The notes under the pieces: generated by a model
What the model was told of the DNA's origin: nothing
The model's input: only the letters and a program-made list of their open reading frames with translations
The model's database searches: none
Shown: piece by piece, positions 6,883 through 15,575 of the stretch
How positions within the stretch are numbered: position 1 is the stretch's first letter
Layout: the number at the start of each line of letters is the position of its first letter
Translations under genes and position numbers: made by a program
Assembly (NCBI RefSeq): GCF_005222695.1
Contig: NZ_STGG01000013.1
Coordinates: 62,001-126,000, forward strand
DNA length: 64,000 bases
Source of the DNA: Massilia sp. HP4
GTDB taxonomy: Bacteria > Pseudomonadota > Gammaproteobacteria > Burkholderiales > Burkholderiaceae_D
Direction of reading: 5' to 3'

Positions 6883-8916
6883 ATGCAACACCCAAAAGGG
6901 GGCCCTGCCCCCTTTTTCCTCTCTACGTGCGCGCCCCGCTTGCGGGACGACGCACTCCTGACGCGAGCCGTGGAACTGTTCGCGGCAGGCCAGCACGCCG
7001 ACGCCCTGCTGGCCGCCGAGTACGTATGCCGCCGCTTGCCCATGAACCGCATTCCTGCCATCCTGCGCGCCAAGATCCTGCACACGGCCTATCCCTTCAT
7101 GGCCGCCCGCGCCTGGCACGCCGCATGGCTGAGCGAAGCCGAGAATCCGCTGCTGCAGGACGTCATGCTGCAGGCCTGGCTGAAGGACGGCGGCCGCGCC
7201 GACGTCGCCAGCCTGGGCCCGGCCTTCCTGCCCGCGCGCTGCCGCGCCGGGCGCCATGAGAGCCTGCTGCCCATCCTGCGCGCGGCCGGCGTCGCGCACA
7301 CCGGCGCCTGCTGGAAGAACGGCGAGGCGATCGAAGCGATGGTCTTCCTCGGCACCGCCGGCAGCACGGCGCCACGCGCCACCCTGCTGCTGTCTGACGA
7401 GACCACCCAATACCAGTTCGAGCTGCCCGGCGACGGCAGCCGTGTACGCTTGACGCCGCCACGCCCCGGCGCCGTGTGGTCGATCACGCTGCTGCAACCC
7501 GACGGACGCCGGCAACTGCTGCCCGGCTCTCCGCTGGCGTTCCACGAGACGCCAACCATCCGCGCCGGCGCGGAGCCGGCCGCGACGAACGCCGCCGATA
7601 CCGACATCCGGCCGGTATCGGTCGTGATCCCTGTCTACCGCGAGCTGGCGCTGGTGCGCGCCTGCATCGAGAGCGTGAAGGCCAGCCTGCCGCTCAACCG
7701 CACCCCGGCCCGGATCGTGGTGGTGGACGACTGCAGCCCCGAGCCCGCCCTGTCGGCCTGGCTCGACAAAGAGGCCGCTGCCGGCGCCATCACGCTGCTG
7801 CGCAATGCCTGCAATCTCGGCTTCATCGAGACGGTCAACCGCGGCATGCGCATGTTCGCGGACCACGACGTGCTGCTGCTCAACGCCGACACCGAGGTGC
7901 ACGGCGACTGGATCGACCGCCTGGCGCGCGCGCTGTATGCGACGCCCGATATCGCCTCGGTGACGCCGTGGACCAATAACGGCGAGATCAGCAGTTTCCC
8001 GGTGATGAGCCAGGCCGCGCCTGCCCCGGACACGCGCGAGCTCGCGCTGCTCGACCAGGTCGCCGCCGAAGTGCGCGCCGCGCCGGGGGGCGCCGACATC
8101 GAACTGCCGTCGTGCTGCGGCTTCACGATGCTGATCCGGCGCACGGTACTCGACGCCATCGGCATGCTCGACGGTACGACACTGATCCGCGGCTACGGCG
8201 AGGAAGTCGACTGGTGCATGCGCGCCCGCGCGGCTGGCTGGCGGCACCTGCAAGCGACCGGCGTGTTCGTTGCCCACGAGGGCACGGTGTCGTTCCGCGC
8301 CGAAAAGACCCTGCGCGTCGCACAGAATCGCGGCGTGGTGGTGGCGCGCTATCCCGACTATTACGCCGAATTTACCGCGTTCCAGCGCAGCGATCCGCTG
8401 GCCGGCGCGCGCGCGTCTTTGCGCGATGCGCTGGACAAGTCGAAAGCGGCCGGCTGGCTGCGCAAGGCCGATGCGGCGCAGCATACCGCCGCCCTGCCGC
8501 AGACCGTGGCGAAAAAACCCTTGCCGGCGACCTTGCCGGCGTTGCCATCGGCATCGCAGCGCATTGCCGTCTGGCGGCATGATCCGCTGTCCCCGGCGGC
8601 GCAACAAGTGCTTTCGCTGGCGCGCATGCTGGCCAGCCGTCCGCAGCTGCGGTTGCGGCTGCTGGTCATTGGCGGCGCGAGCGACGCGCTGCTGCACACT
8701 GGCGTGGTCGACCACGTGCCGCAACTCGACGGCGACGCGCTGCCGCTGCTGGACGATGCGCGCCTGCTGCAGGTCGCTGGCTGCCGCACCGTACTGACTG
8801 ATGATCCGGCCGGCCTGCCATCCAAGCTGCGCCCTGTACTGCTCGACCCTGCTTTTGATGCTGCTCACTGGCTGAATGACTGGCTTACCCGCAACGCAGG
8901 CGGCAAGGCCGCCTGA
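6883..8916 (+). CDS. Glycosyltransferase family 2 protein
   Basis: GT2 enzymes move a sugar from a nucleotide sugar to a growing glycan, here probably at the cytoplasmic face of the inner membrane. Up to 677 residues long, it has an Ala/Leu-rich N-terminal region, then a GT-A fold: VSVVIPVYREL near residue 245, VVVDDCSPE near 278, a LLLNADTEVHGDW segment near 331 (the metal-binding DxD-type site), and GYGEEVDWCMRA near 438. The last 190 residues look like a partial second glycosyltransferase-type domain. The start is uncertain: the ATG at 6883 places the upstream terminator inside the gene, and in-frame TTG 6940 or GTG 6970 would avoid this. Sixteen bases separate it from the next GT2 gene. 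Confidence 0.85.
   Translation: MQHPKGGPAPFFLSTCAPRLRDDALLTRAVELFAAGQHADALLAAEYVCRRLPMNRIPAILRAKILHTAYPFMAARAWHAAWLSEAENPLLQDVMLQAWLKDGGRADVASLGPAFLPARCRAGRHESLLPILRAAGVAHTGACWKNGEAIEAMVFLGTAGSTAPRATLLLSDETTQYQFELPGDGSRVRLTPPRPGAVWSITLLQPDGRRQLLPGSPLAFHETPTIRAGAEPAATNAADTDIRPVSVVIPVYRELALVRACIESVKASLPLNRTPARIVVVDDCSPEPALSAWLDKEAAAGAITLLRNACNLGFIETVNRGMRMFADHDVLLLNADTEVHGDWIDRLARALYATPDIASVTPWTNNGEISSFPVMSQAAPAPDTRELALLDQVAAEVRAAPGGADIELPSCCGFTMLIRRTVLDAIGMLDGTTLIRGYGEEVDWCMRARAAGWRHLQATGVFVAHEGTVSFRAEKTLRVAQNRGVVVARYPDYYAEFTAFQRSDPLAGARASLRDALDKSKAAGWLRKADAAQHTAALPQTVAKKPLPATLPALPSASQRIAVWRHDPLSPAAQQVLSLARMLASRPQLRLRLLVIGGASDALLHTGVVDHVPQLDGDALPLLDDARLLQVAGCRTVLTDDPAGLPSKLRPVLLDPAFDAAHWLNDWLTRNAGGKAA
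6894..6917 (+). terminator. Intrinsic terminator after the DUF4214 gene
   Basis: GGGGG at 6898-6902 pairs with CCCCC at 6908-6912 around a CCCTG loop, extended by AAAA on the left and finishing in TTTTT. It ends the DUF4214 transcript 23 bases after the stop codon and overlaps the first codons of the longest possible reading of the next gene. Confidence 0.9.
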
Positions 8917-8931
8917 TACCTGCTCTGCTGA

Positions 8932-11286
8932 ATGAAAAACGAATCCGAAATTCTTGATGAGGCGACTGTCGGCGCCGCGCGTTGGCATGGCGCCGTCGAT
9001 GGCATCCATAAACAGCTGGTGTACGGTTGGGCGCTCGATCGCACGCATCCCGACGCGCGCGTCATCGTGGAGATTTGCCGCGACGACATGCCATTCGCCT
9101 GCATCCTGGCCGATGTGGCGCGGTCCGACCTGGCGACCGAGCTGGAGAGGCTTGGGGCGCCAGACGTGTGCCACGGCTTTGTCGCCGATCTCGGCGCGCT
9201 TCCCTCTTCATCGGGGGGCGTGATATCGGCGCGCGTGGCCAACACCGGGATCACGCTGGCCGGCAGCTTCCGGCTGGATGAGCCGAGGTCGCCGCCCGCG
9301 GCGGCCATCAATACCGTCATTGGCGACGGCGGCCTGCGCCTGCATGGCTGGGCGCTCGATCCTGCAGATGCGAAACGGACCGTGACGGTACGTGCCTTTG
9401 TCGGCAATGAGATGGTGGCGCAGGCCGCCGCCAATATCATCCATCCGTCGATGCGCGGGTATGTGGATGGTGCGCATGGCTTTGACCTGGCCTTGCCGGC
9501 GTCGCTGGCGGATGGCGCGGTGCATAGCGTGCGCGTGGTGGATGATGAAGGACGGCCGTTGAATGGGAGTCCGTTGACGATTTGCTGCGCGATGGATGGC
9601 CTGGCTGGGTTGTTGCCGGAGGATGCGGACGAGCTGCTGGTAAAGGTAGCAGATATCTATCAGCGGCATTTGCCGCGTAGTTTGCCGATGTCGGCCTGGC
9701 CGGAATGGCAGGCGCATTTCGATAGCGAAGGGCCGGCCGTGCTGCCTGCACTGACCACCGCTGTGATTGTGACGGGTGATTCGGATGTGGCTGCGCTGGA
9801 GCGTACGCTTGCCAGCCTGGAATCGCAGCAAGGCATGACCGTGCGGGCGTTCTCCGGGCAGCCGTTCGCTGCCCTGTTGGCAAAGGCGCTGGAATCAAAC
9901 TGCGACGTGGTTTGCTGTGTGCGCGCTGGGGACACGCTGGCGCCGCATGCATTGGCTTGGGCGTTGGAAGGTTTCGCGCTGCCGCAGGCGCAGGTGGTGT
10001 ATACCGACAGCGAAAACGAGGACACGCCGTGGTTCAAGCCTGCGTGGAATCCCGACTATGCACTGGCCAGCGACTATCCACTCGAATTGCTGCTGGTTCG
10101 CCGCAACGTGGCGCAGGGTTTGCAAGAAGTGCACACGCCTGCCGATTTCGCATGGGCCGCGCTGGCCTCAGTGTGGTCACAGGGAGCGACCAGCGTGATC
10201 CATGTGCCGCGTGTGTTGTACCGGATGCTGTCGCCACTGAGCGCAGATGAGCGCGTTGCGCGTTTTGCCGCAGTATCGCGCGCCTTGTCTGCTGTGGAAC
10301 CGCAGGCGCATATCGAAGAGCTGGACAAGCTGCCGGCGGGCGTGACGCATGCTGCTCGCCGCGTGCGCTATCCGCTGCCGGAGAGTTTGCGCGAGACGAC
10401 CGTCAGCCTGGTAATTCCAACCCGTGATCGGGTCGATTTGCTGCAGCGTTGCATCAGCACGATCCAGCAGTTCACCGCATGGTCGAAACTCGAGATTATC
10501 GTGATCGACAACGGTTCGGTGGATGAAGCGACCCACGCGTACTTTGCCGAAATCGCGCGGCAAGGTGTGCGTGTATTGCCGATGCCAGGGCCGTTTAACT
10601 ATGCGGATTTGAACAACCGAGCGATTGCGCAGGCGAGCGGCGAGATTGTCGGCTTAGTCAATAACGACATCGAAGCACTGCATGAAGGATGGCTGGAAGA
10701 AATCGTGGCGCAGTTACTCCGGCCAGAAGTAGGAGCAGTCGGTGCGAAATTGCTCTGGCCGAATGGCATGGTGCAACATGGTGGAGTGCTCTTAGGCGTG
10801 GGGAATGTAGCTGGGCATTTCGGAAACCGATTGGCCGACGGAGATTGGGGCAATCATGGACGGAATCAACTGGCACAGCAGGTAAGCGGTTGTACGGCCG
10901 CATGCCTCTTCCTACGCCGGCAAGACTTTTTCGACATCGGCGGGATGAATTCTGCTGAGTTTCCTGTCGCTTTCAACGACGTCGATCTATGTTTGAAAAT
11001 ACGCGCTGCGGGCAAAGCGGTTGTTTGGACCCCGAGTGCAAAATTATTGCATGCAGAATCCGCTAGCCGAGGCCTGGAAGACACTGCTCAAAAACGTGCT
11101 CGGGCTTTACGCGAGGTTGAAAAATTACGCGATCGCTGGGATTCAATATTAACACATGATCCAGCTTATCACCCCAGTTTAAATTTGGATCCCAACTCCC
11201 ATTCATTCAACGGTTTTGCTTTACCGCCTCGCACCAGACTTCCCCGCAACGGAAATCTTCCCAAAAAACAATTTAAAAATACTTGA
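8932..11286 (+). CDS. Tandem GT2 glycosyltransferase with two N-terminal GW modules
   Basis: The 784-residue protein starts with two copies of a small beta-rich module, marked by GWALD at about residues 33 and 141, a basic strand region, then GF (CHGF, AHGF). Residues 275-450 form a degenerate GT2 domain that keeps the VYTDSENED and FKPAWNPDY signatures. Residues 470-715 form a complete GT2 domain with VSLVIPTRDRVDLLQRC, IVIDNGS near 524 and LVNNDIEALH near 575. This tandem layout is known from O-antigen and rhamnan-type glycosyltransferases. Base composition becomes AT-richer towards the 3' end, so the gene spans the edge of the AT-rich island. No strong ribosome site is seen, which suggests coupling to the gene before it. 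Confidence 0.85.
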   Translation: MKNESEILDEATVGAARWHGAVDGIHKQLVYGWALDRTHPDARVIVEICRDDMPFACILADVARSDLATELERLGAPDVCHGFVADLGALPSSSGGVISARVANTGITLAGSFRLDEPRSPPAAAINTVIGDGGLRLHGWALDPADAKRTVTVRAFVGNEMVAQAAANIIHPSMRGYVDGAHGFDLALPASLADGAVHSVRVVDDEGRPLNGSPLTICCAMDGLAGLLPEDADELLVKVADIYQRHLPRSLPMSAWPEWQAHFDSEGPAVLPALTTAVIVTGDSDVAALERTLASLESQQGMTVRAFSGQPFAALLAKALESNCDVVCCVRAGDTLAPHALAWALEGFALPQAQVVYTDSENEDTPWFKPAWNPDYALASDYPLELLLVRRNVAQGLQEVHTPADFAWAALASVWSQGATSVIHVPRVLYRMLSPLSADERVARFAAVSRALSAVEPQAHIEELDKLPAGVTHAARRVRYPLPESLRETTVSLVIPTRDRVDLLQRCISTIQQFTAWSKLEIIVIDNGSVDEATHAYFAEIARQGVRVLPMPGPFNYADLNNRAIAQASGEIVGLVNNDIEALHEGWLEEIVAQLLRPEVGAVGAKLLWPNGMVQHGGVLLGVGNVAGHFGNRLADGDWGNHGRNQLAQQVSGCTAACLFLRRQDFFDIGGMNSAEFPVAFNDVDLCLKIRAAGKAVVWTPSAKLLHAESASRGLEDTAQKRARALREVEKLRDRWDSILTHDPAYHPSLNLDPNSHSFNGFALPPRTRLPRNGNLPKKQFKNT

Positions 11287-11399
11287 GCTCGTTCCGCATG
11301 CCAATCAGAGATTGGCATGCGTATGTCTCTTCATATCCTGACTTCGCTCAAACTGATCAGTTCGCATCTTTTACATAAAAAATTTCTAGAGAACATATC

Positions 11400-12380
11400 G
11401 TGAATTTGGCTTTTAAACCAATCGTTGATTACACCGAATCCGGAGAAATATCTACGGCCTTCATGATCGAGTCCATATATATCACCGACGATGTGAAAAT
11501 TACCGGCTGGAAAGCCGGCGAGATAAAAATATCACTCACGAAGACAAACGCACAGCCGCGAGTGAGTACACATCTACGTCCCGATGTTAGCGAAAGCCTA
11601 AAGTTAACATCGAAGCTAGAGGTATTTGGCTTTGAGATTAGCTATCCAGTTTCTCAAAGCATCGAATCAGTGTTAATTTTTGAAGCAGGTGCACCCTCCC
11701 GAATGAGGCGCCACGAGCTAAAAATTCCGCACCGAAAAACAACAAATACGCCGCAGGGCAACCTAGTTTTACCTGAGATTGAAACATTACGAAACATCGT
11801 TTCAAAGAAAAAAGAACTACTCATTGTGGGTAGTGCTCCTACATTAACCCATCACATGGAATTGATTAAAAAATTCGATGGAGACATATGGGCCCTGAAC
11901 GATGCCTGGATGCACGTAGAACAACATGGAATTAGAATTGATGCAGCAGTAGTCACCGACAGCAGATTCCTGAAGAAACGACGCAGTGAAATTAACTCCT
12001 CGCCCTGCTGCGACCTTATCACGATCGACACTGTAAATCTTGATCCAATTAGAGAAAAGAAAATCAACGCTTACGTCTTAAAATCGCTCGGTCGAGATGG
12101 CTTTAGCCGGGAATTAGGCGAGGTCTATCATGGGTGCTCTGTTTTCTTCACAGCCCTTCAGACAGCTTGCTCTTATACACTGAATTATGAAAACATTAAG
12201 TCTTGTGGAGTATTATTATCACCACCGAAATCTTATGCTCGCATCGATGGAAGTAACCATATGCCAGAATATGTGCACGCCACACAATTAAAAAATGCCA
12301 GACGAGCTATGGAAGAGATAAGAAAATTTAGAATTAACTTTGAAGCTCTCGACGCAGAATCAAATCTAAATTACTTATAA
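11400..12380 (+). CDS. DUF115/MptE-like protein, putative glycosyltransferase
   Basis: The 326-residue protein has two parts. Residues 20-105 contain GW...LRPDVSESL...FGFEI, the same pattern as the GW modules of its neighbours. Residues 130-310 resemble the DUF115 fold, with a nucleotide-binding-like LLIVGSAPTLTHHM, then DIWALNDAW, IDAAVVTDSRF, and a GCSVFFTALQTACSY helix followed by IKSCGVLLSP. DUF115-type proteins include motility-accessory (Maf) flagellin glycosyltransferases and sialyltransferase-like enzymes, so sugar transfer is the best guess. The gene is AT-rich, unlike most of the window, and ends exactly where the next one starts (shared A of TAATG). The precise family is uncertain. 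Confidence 0.6.
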   Translation: MNLAFKPIVDYTESGEISTAFMIESIYITDDVKITGWKAGEIKISLTKTNAQPRVSTHLRPDVSESLKLTSKLEVFGFEISYPVSQSIESVLIFEAGAPSRMRRHELKIPHRKTTNTPQGNLVLPEIETLRNIVSKKKELLIVGSAPTLTHHMELIKKFDGDIWALNDAWMHVEQHGIRIDAAVVTDSRFLKKRRSEINSSPCCDLITIDTVNLDPIREKKINAYVLKSLGRDGFSRELGEVYHGCSVFFTALQTACSYTLNYENIKSCGVLLSPPKSYARIDGSNHMPEYVHATQLKNARRAMEEIRKFRINFEALDAESNLNYL

Positions 12381-13435
12381 TGCTTACCTCATCAAATATC
12401 ACATTAATCGTTGATTTTGCGTCGCGAACCACTATCTTCGGCTGGGCTATAGACCACAAAACTCAAGAGTTCCCAAACCTTCGCCTTCTCAACAAGAGGG
12501 ATTCCACCGAGGTGGCAGTGAGAGCAGTGAGCCGTCAAGACGTGAATACGGCTGCAAATTTACCAAAAGAAGCAAACGTTGGATTTCGGATTAATCTAAG
12601 CGACGAACTAAATGACCTTCCAGATGACTATGCACTAATCCATGAAGGTAATATTGTATGGGATTACTGTACATTCACGTCAAGCATCAGCGCAGCATCT
12701 GAAATTCAAATCACCCCCTTTCTTAACCAAAGAGGAAGCCGTGAAGTGGTCGTGATTTACACGCCTGAAAGTTGGCTTCACAGAGCAATCTCGAAGATTC
12801 ATAACTGGAACTCAAACTATTTCAGCAAAGGTTACTCATCTGGAGTTTCATTTTCATTTTTGAGTTCTGGCGAAATACAAAAAGGTGGCTTTTCGGTCGG
12901 CAAAGGAGATCACATATTCCTTATAGAAGACAATGCGTATCGCGATTACAAAATCTCGAACTCCATCCTATGCAATCGGGATCATGCAATCCTTAGCGAA
13001 AGTACGAACGGCCGCGATTTTTCGGGGATTTTCAGTGTGGCCAACTCACTCATGCCGCCCGACGCCAGATTTGCAACAACGGATGCAATTTGGATGTTAC
13101 GATTTTTCACTACGTTTGTAACTTATTCCGATCTTTTTTTCGACTCCCAAAATCTGCTATACACCTATCATTCCGGCAGTACTGAGATTTGGATGCGCGA
13201 ACGAGTAAGAAGAGCCATTGAGCGCACCAATAGCTCAGATATATTAATTTTCACAAAAGAGAATATAAAAATTTCTCATTTGAACCAGATTAATGATCAA
13301 AATTGTGTAACATTTGTACGTCTCAACGCTTTGAAATATATTCTTGATGCAATGAATGAATCAAATTTGCACTTGATTAAGACTGCGTTAATGCGTGGCA
13401 TTCGCATTTCCATAATCAACAAGGATGGCGAATGA
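12380..13435 (+). CDS. Unknown glycan-island protein with N-terminal GW module
   Basis: The 351-residue product is not recognised as a whole. Residues 8-80 carry the GW pattern: TIFGWAIDHKTQEFPNLRL, then RAVSRQDVNTAANL and VGFRINL. The remaining 270 residues have no recognised motif. They include aromatic-rich stretches (WLHRAISKIHNWNSNYF, DAIWMLRFFTTFVTYSDLFF) and no clear membrane span or signal peptide. Position between a DUF115-like gene and a GT-B-like gene, with start/stop overlaps on both sides, suggests it works with them on a surface glycan. The gene is AT-rich like its neighbours. Confidence 0.6.
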   Translation: MLTSSNITLIVDFASRTTIFGWAIDHKTQEFPNLRLLNKRDSTEVAVRAVSRQDVNTAANLPKEANVGFRINLSDELNDLPDDYALIHEGNIVWDYCTFTSSISAASEIQITPFLNQRGSREVVVIYTPESWLHRAISKIHNWNSNYFSKGYSSGVSFSFLSSGEIQKGGFSVGKGDHIFLIEDNAYRDYKISNSILCNRDHAILSESTNGRDFSGIFSVANSLMPPDARFATTDAIWMLRFFTTFVTYSDLFFDSQNLLYTYHSGSTEIWMRERVRRAIERTNSSDILIFTKENIKISHLNQINDQNCVTFVRLNALKYILDAMNESNLHLIKTALMRGIRISIINKDGE

Positions 13436-14397
13436 TTTTACTATTAGCAGAAACCCCAGTAGCCGGCACAGTCGATCGAATCGCTTATTGGATCGAACAG
13501 CTCACCGGTATTGAATGCTACGCTCTGATTCGCTCTAATTATCCAAATAACGCGTTTTCTCCGAGATGTGGTTCGATCGGTGCAATTCCAGGATGGGAAG
13601 GAATAGTTGCGGAGGCTGTACACAAAGCTGATACGATTATCATTCATAACATTGTGAATCAGGGATTGCTCGACCTCATCACTGGAAGCAAGAGAGAAGA
13701 ATCCACGCTTCTGTATCAGTTTCACTCACCTCCTATGGAGCCTCCACAGTTTGACTATTACGCACTAAATCATAAAAAAATTGATGGGATACTGGGGGTT
13801 GCGCAGGGGCATTGTCGGTTTATCGAAAACGCCATCCCGGTACCTAACATCGTTCCCGATTTTAAATTTCCGGTAAAGATACAGCGAAAAGATGTTGTCT
13901 TTGCTCCACACATGCGCGTTACGAAGCATCGATGGTCTAGTAAGCTCTCCGCGGAAGACCAAGTGACTCTTCGGGCGTTGGCAGCTAGGAAGAGCTTCAC
14001 TTTTAAGGATATTAAAACTGCGTTCGGGCGCGATAGCGTAACACCTACAGAAGTGTGGATGTTCATGCATTCCGTTCGTGTTGTCGTCGACGATATTAAC
14101 ACTGGCCTTTTTCACCAAAGTGCACTAGAGGGGTTAAAGGCTGGATGTGCTGTCTTATCCGGTGCTGATATTTCAGCAATCTCTCAGTTCTGCGACGCGA
14201 TCGGCGCCCCACCACCGCCATTCTTGTCAGTTTCGAATATGGATGAGGCTGCAGAACTCTTCTCAAGCAGATATTTACATGAGACAATTGATAAGCATTC
14301 AGCGCTTTCTCATCAATATGCAGAAAAGTATCTATCAGAGAGACGCTTGGCAGAAATGCATTTGGCAGCTCTGAAACCTTATATCGAAGGAAAGTAA
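13432..14397 (+). CDS. Glycosyltransferase-like protein (GT-B type)
   Basis: The 321-residue protein overlaps the preceding gene by four bases (ATGA). Its N-terminal half has Rossmann-like strands (ILLLAETPVAGTVDRIAYW, DTIIIHN), and QFHSPP is typical of the acceptor side of GT-B enzymes. The C-terminal half has VFAPHMRVTKHRW, a run of KSFTFKDIK, and FHQSALEGLKAGCAVLSG, which corresponds to the donor-binding helix region of family 1/4 enzymes. The usual EX7E motif is not clear, so activity is uncertain. The gene is AT-rich and belongs to the 11400-14998 block. Confidence 0.6.
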   Translation: MILLLAETPVAGTVDRIAYWIEQLTGIECYALIRSNYPNNAFSPRCGSIGAIPGWEGIVAEAVHKADTIIIHNIVNQGLLDLITGSKREESTLLYQFHSPPMEPPQFDYYALNHKKIDGILGVAQGHCRFIENAIPVPNIVPDFKFPVKIQRKDVVFAPHMRVTKHRWSSKLSAEDQVTLRALAARKSFTFKDIKTAFGRDSVTPTEVWMFMHSVRVVVDDINTGLFHQSALEGLKAGCAVLSGADISAISQFCDAIGAPPPPFLSVSNMDEAAELFSSRYLHETIDKHSALSHQYAEKYLSERRLAEMHLAALKPYIEGK

Positions 14398-14398
14398 T

Positions 14399-14998
14399 AT
14401 GGCGATGAATTTTTTCAAAGAAGGTCACTGGAGCTCACCAAGAAAAACAATTGCCAATCGTTTCGCAGATGATGATTACGGCTACGTTTATCATGCAGGA
14501 ATCCTCTTTTCGGAATTCCTGCGGGCCTCTGATATATCGGCTGGAAAAGCGCGTGGGATGAGCCTCCTGGATTACGGTTGTGGCACTGGGCGGGTCGCTC
14601 GTTTCTTTTCTATGATTTTTGGGGAGGTATACGGCTATGACCCTGTGCCAGAGTGCATTACCGAGTCTGATGCAGAAGGAAAACGTGTAGAGATGTTTCC
14701 TCGGCAACCGAAATTATTTACTTCAAATATTCAAGATATAACAAAGAAATTTGACATTATTGTATCAATAAATGTTTTTGAGCACCTTGATGCTCCGAGA
14801 TTTGGGGTCGCCCTCGGTAATATTACAAATTTATTAAAAAATGATGCTGCTTGCTATCTTTGGGTGCATAAAATAAAGAATGCAGATTTTTTCGCTAAGC
14901 ACAATTTATCCTTGCCAGAGAGCAATGTCTCAATTGTCAAGGGAACGAAAAAATCGGGGCAACTTATATTCTCGGAAAGTAACATATTAAAAAAATAA
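14399..14998 (+). CDS. Class I SAM-dependent methyltransferase
   Basis: The 199-residue protein would transfer a methyl group from S-adenosylmethionine, plausibly to a sugar of the glycan built by its neighbours. Motif I is clear (LLDYGCGTGRVARFF near residue 57), followed by a GYDPVPE acidic loop near 80 and FDIIVSINVFEHLDAP near 119, as in Methyltransf_11/12 enzymes. It starts one base after the previous stop and ends the AT-rich gene block. It is somewhat short for the family, with no obvious C-terminal extension. The substrate cannot be read from the sequence. Confidence 0.8.
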   Translation: MAMNFFKEGHWSSPRKTIANRFADDDYGYVYHAGILFSEFLRASDISAGKARGMSLLDYGCGTGRVARFFSMIFGEVYGYDPVPECITESDAEGKRVEMFPRQPKLFTSNIQDITKKFDIIVSINVFEHLDAPRFGVALGNITNLLKNDAACYLWVHKIKNADFFAKHNLSLPESNVSIVKGTKKSGQLIFSESNILKK

Positions 14999-15029
14999 CA
15001 GCTGGGAATTCCGATGTGGAAACTGCAGC

Positions 15030-15575
15030 TTAATCAAATATCTCAGCTGATTCGAACGATGAACCGTTTCCGTCCTTGACTGATACAATAGGGGACGGGG
15101 ACCCTGGCCAAGGGATCGCCAAGGTTATGTCATTCCAAATTATGCAACGCTCGTTTTCTGGCGCATAATAATCAGTCGTCTTATAAACGAACTCAGCTGA
15201 TTCCGATAGCACAATAAAACCATGAGCAAAGCCTTCCGGCACCCATATTTGCGCTTTATTTTCTGAACTCAGAACCTCGCCTATCCAATGACCAAAGGTC
15301 GGGGACGACCTACGTAAATCCACCACTACATCAAATACGCTGCCAGCGACGACGCGTACTAGTTTGCCTTGCGGCTGGCGTATTTGATAATGTAGACCCC
15401 GCAGTACGTTGTGCGCCGATTTAGAGTGGTTATCCTGCACGAAAGTAACCTCTCGTCCAACTGCCTCCTCAAATCGTGCTTGATGAAAACTCTCAAAGAA
15501 GAATCCGCGTTCGTCGCCGAAAACACGCGGTTCAATACGCAATACATCAGGAATGGCCAAGCGGGTAATTTTCAT
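15030..15575 (-). CDS. rfbC: dTDP-4-dehydrorhamnose 3,5-epimerase (RmlC)
   Basis: RmlC performs the third step of dTDP-L-rhamnose synthesis. The 181-residue cupin has VFGDERGFFFESFH, the catalytic-histidine segment VLRGLHYQ, GSVFDVVVDLRRSSPTFG, and VPEGFAHGFIVLSE, in family order and at normal length. The ATG at 15575 overlaps the rfbA stop (TGATG), so it is translationally coupled and last in the rfbB-rfbD-rfbA-rfbC operon. It is convergent with the methyltransferase gene of the AT-rich island. Confidence 0.96.
   Translation of the reverse strand: MKITRLAIPDVLRIEPRVFGDERGFFFESFHQARFEEAVGREVTFVQDNHSKSAHNVLRGLHYQIRQPQGKLVRVVAGSVFDVVVDLRRSSPTFGHWIGEVLSSENKAQIWVPEGFAHGFIVLSESAEFVYKTTDYYAPENERCIIWNDITLAIPWPGSPSPIVSVKDGNGSSFESAEIFD

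Noticed and set aside
6565..9174. An 869-residue minus-strand frame across the DUF4214 and GT2 genes
   Set aside because: It crosses a strong terminator and two clear genes, and its composition is typical of an antisense shadow.
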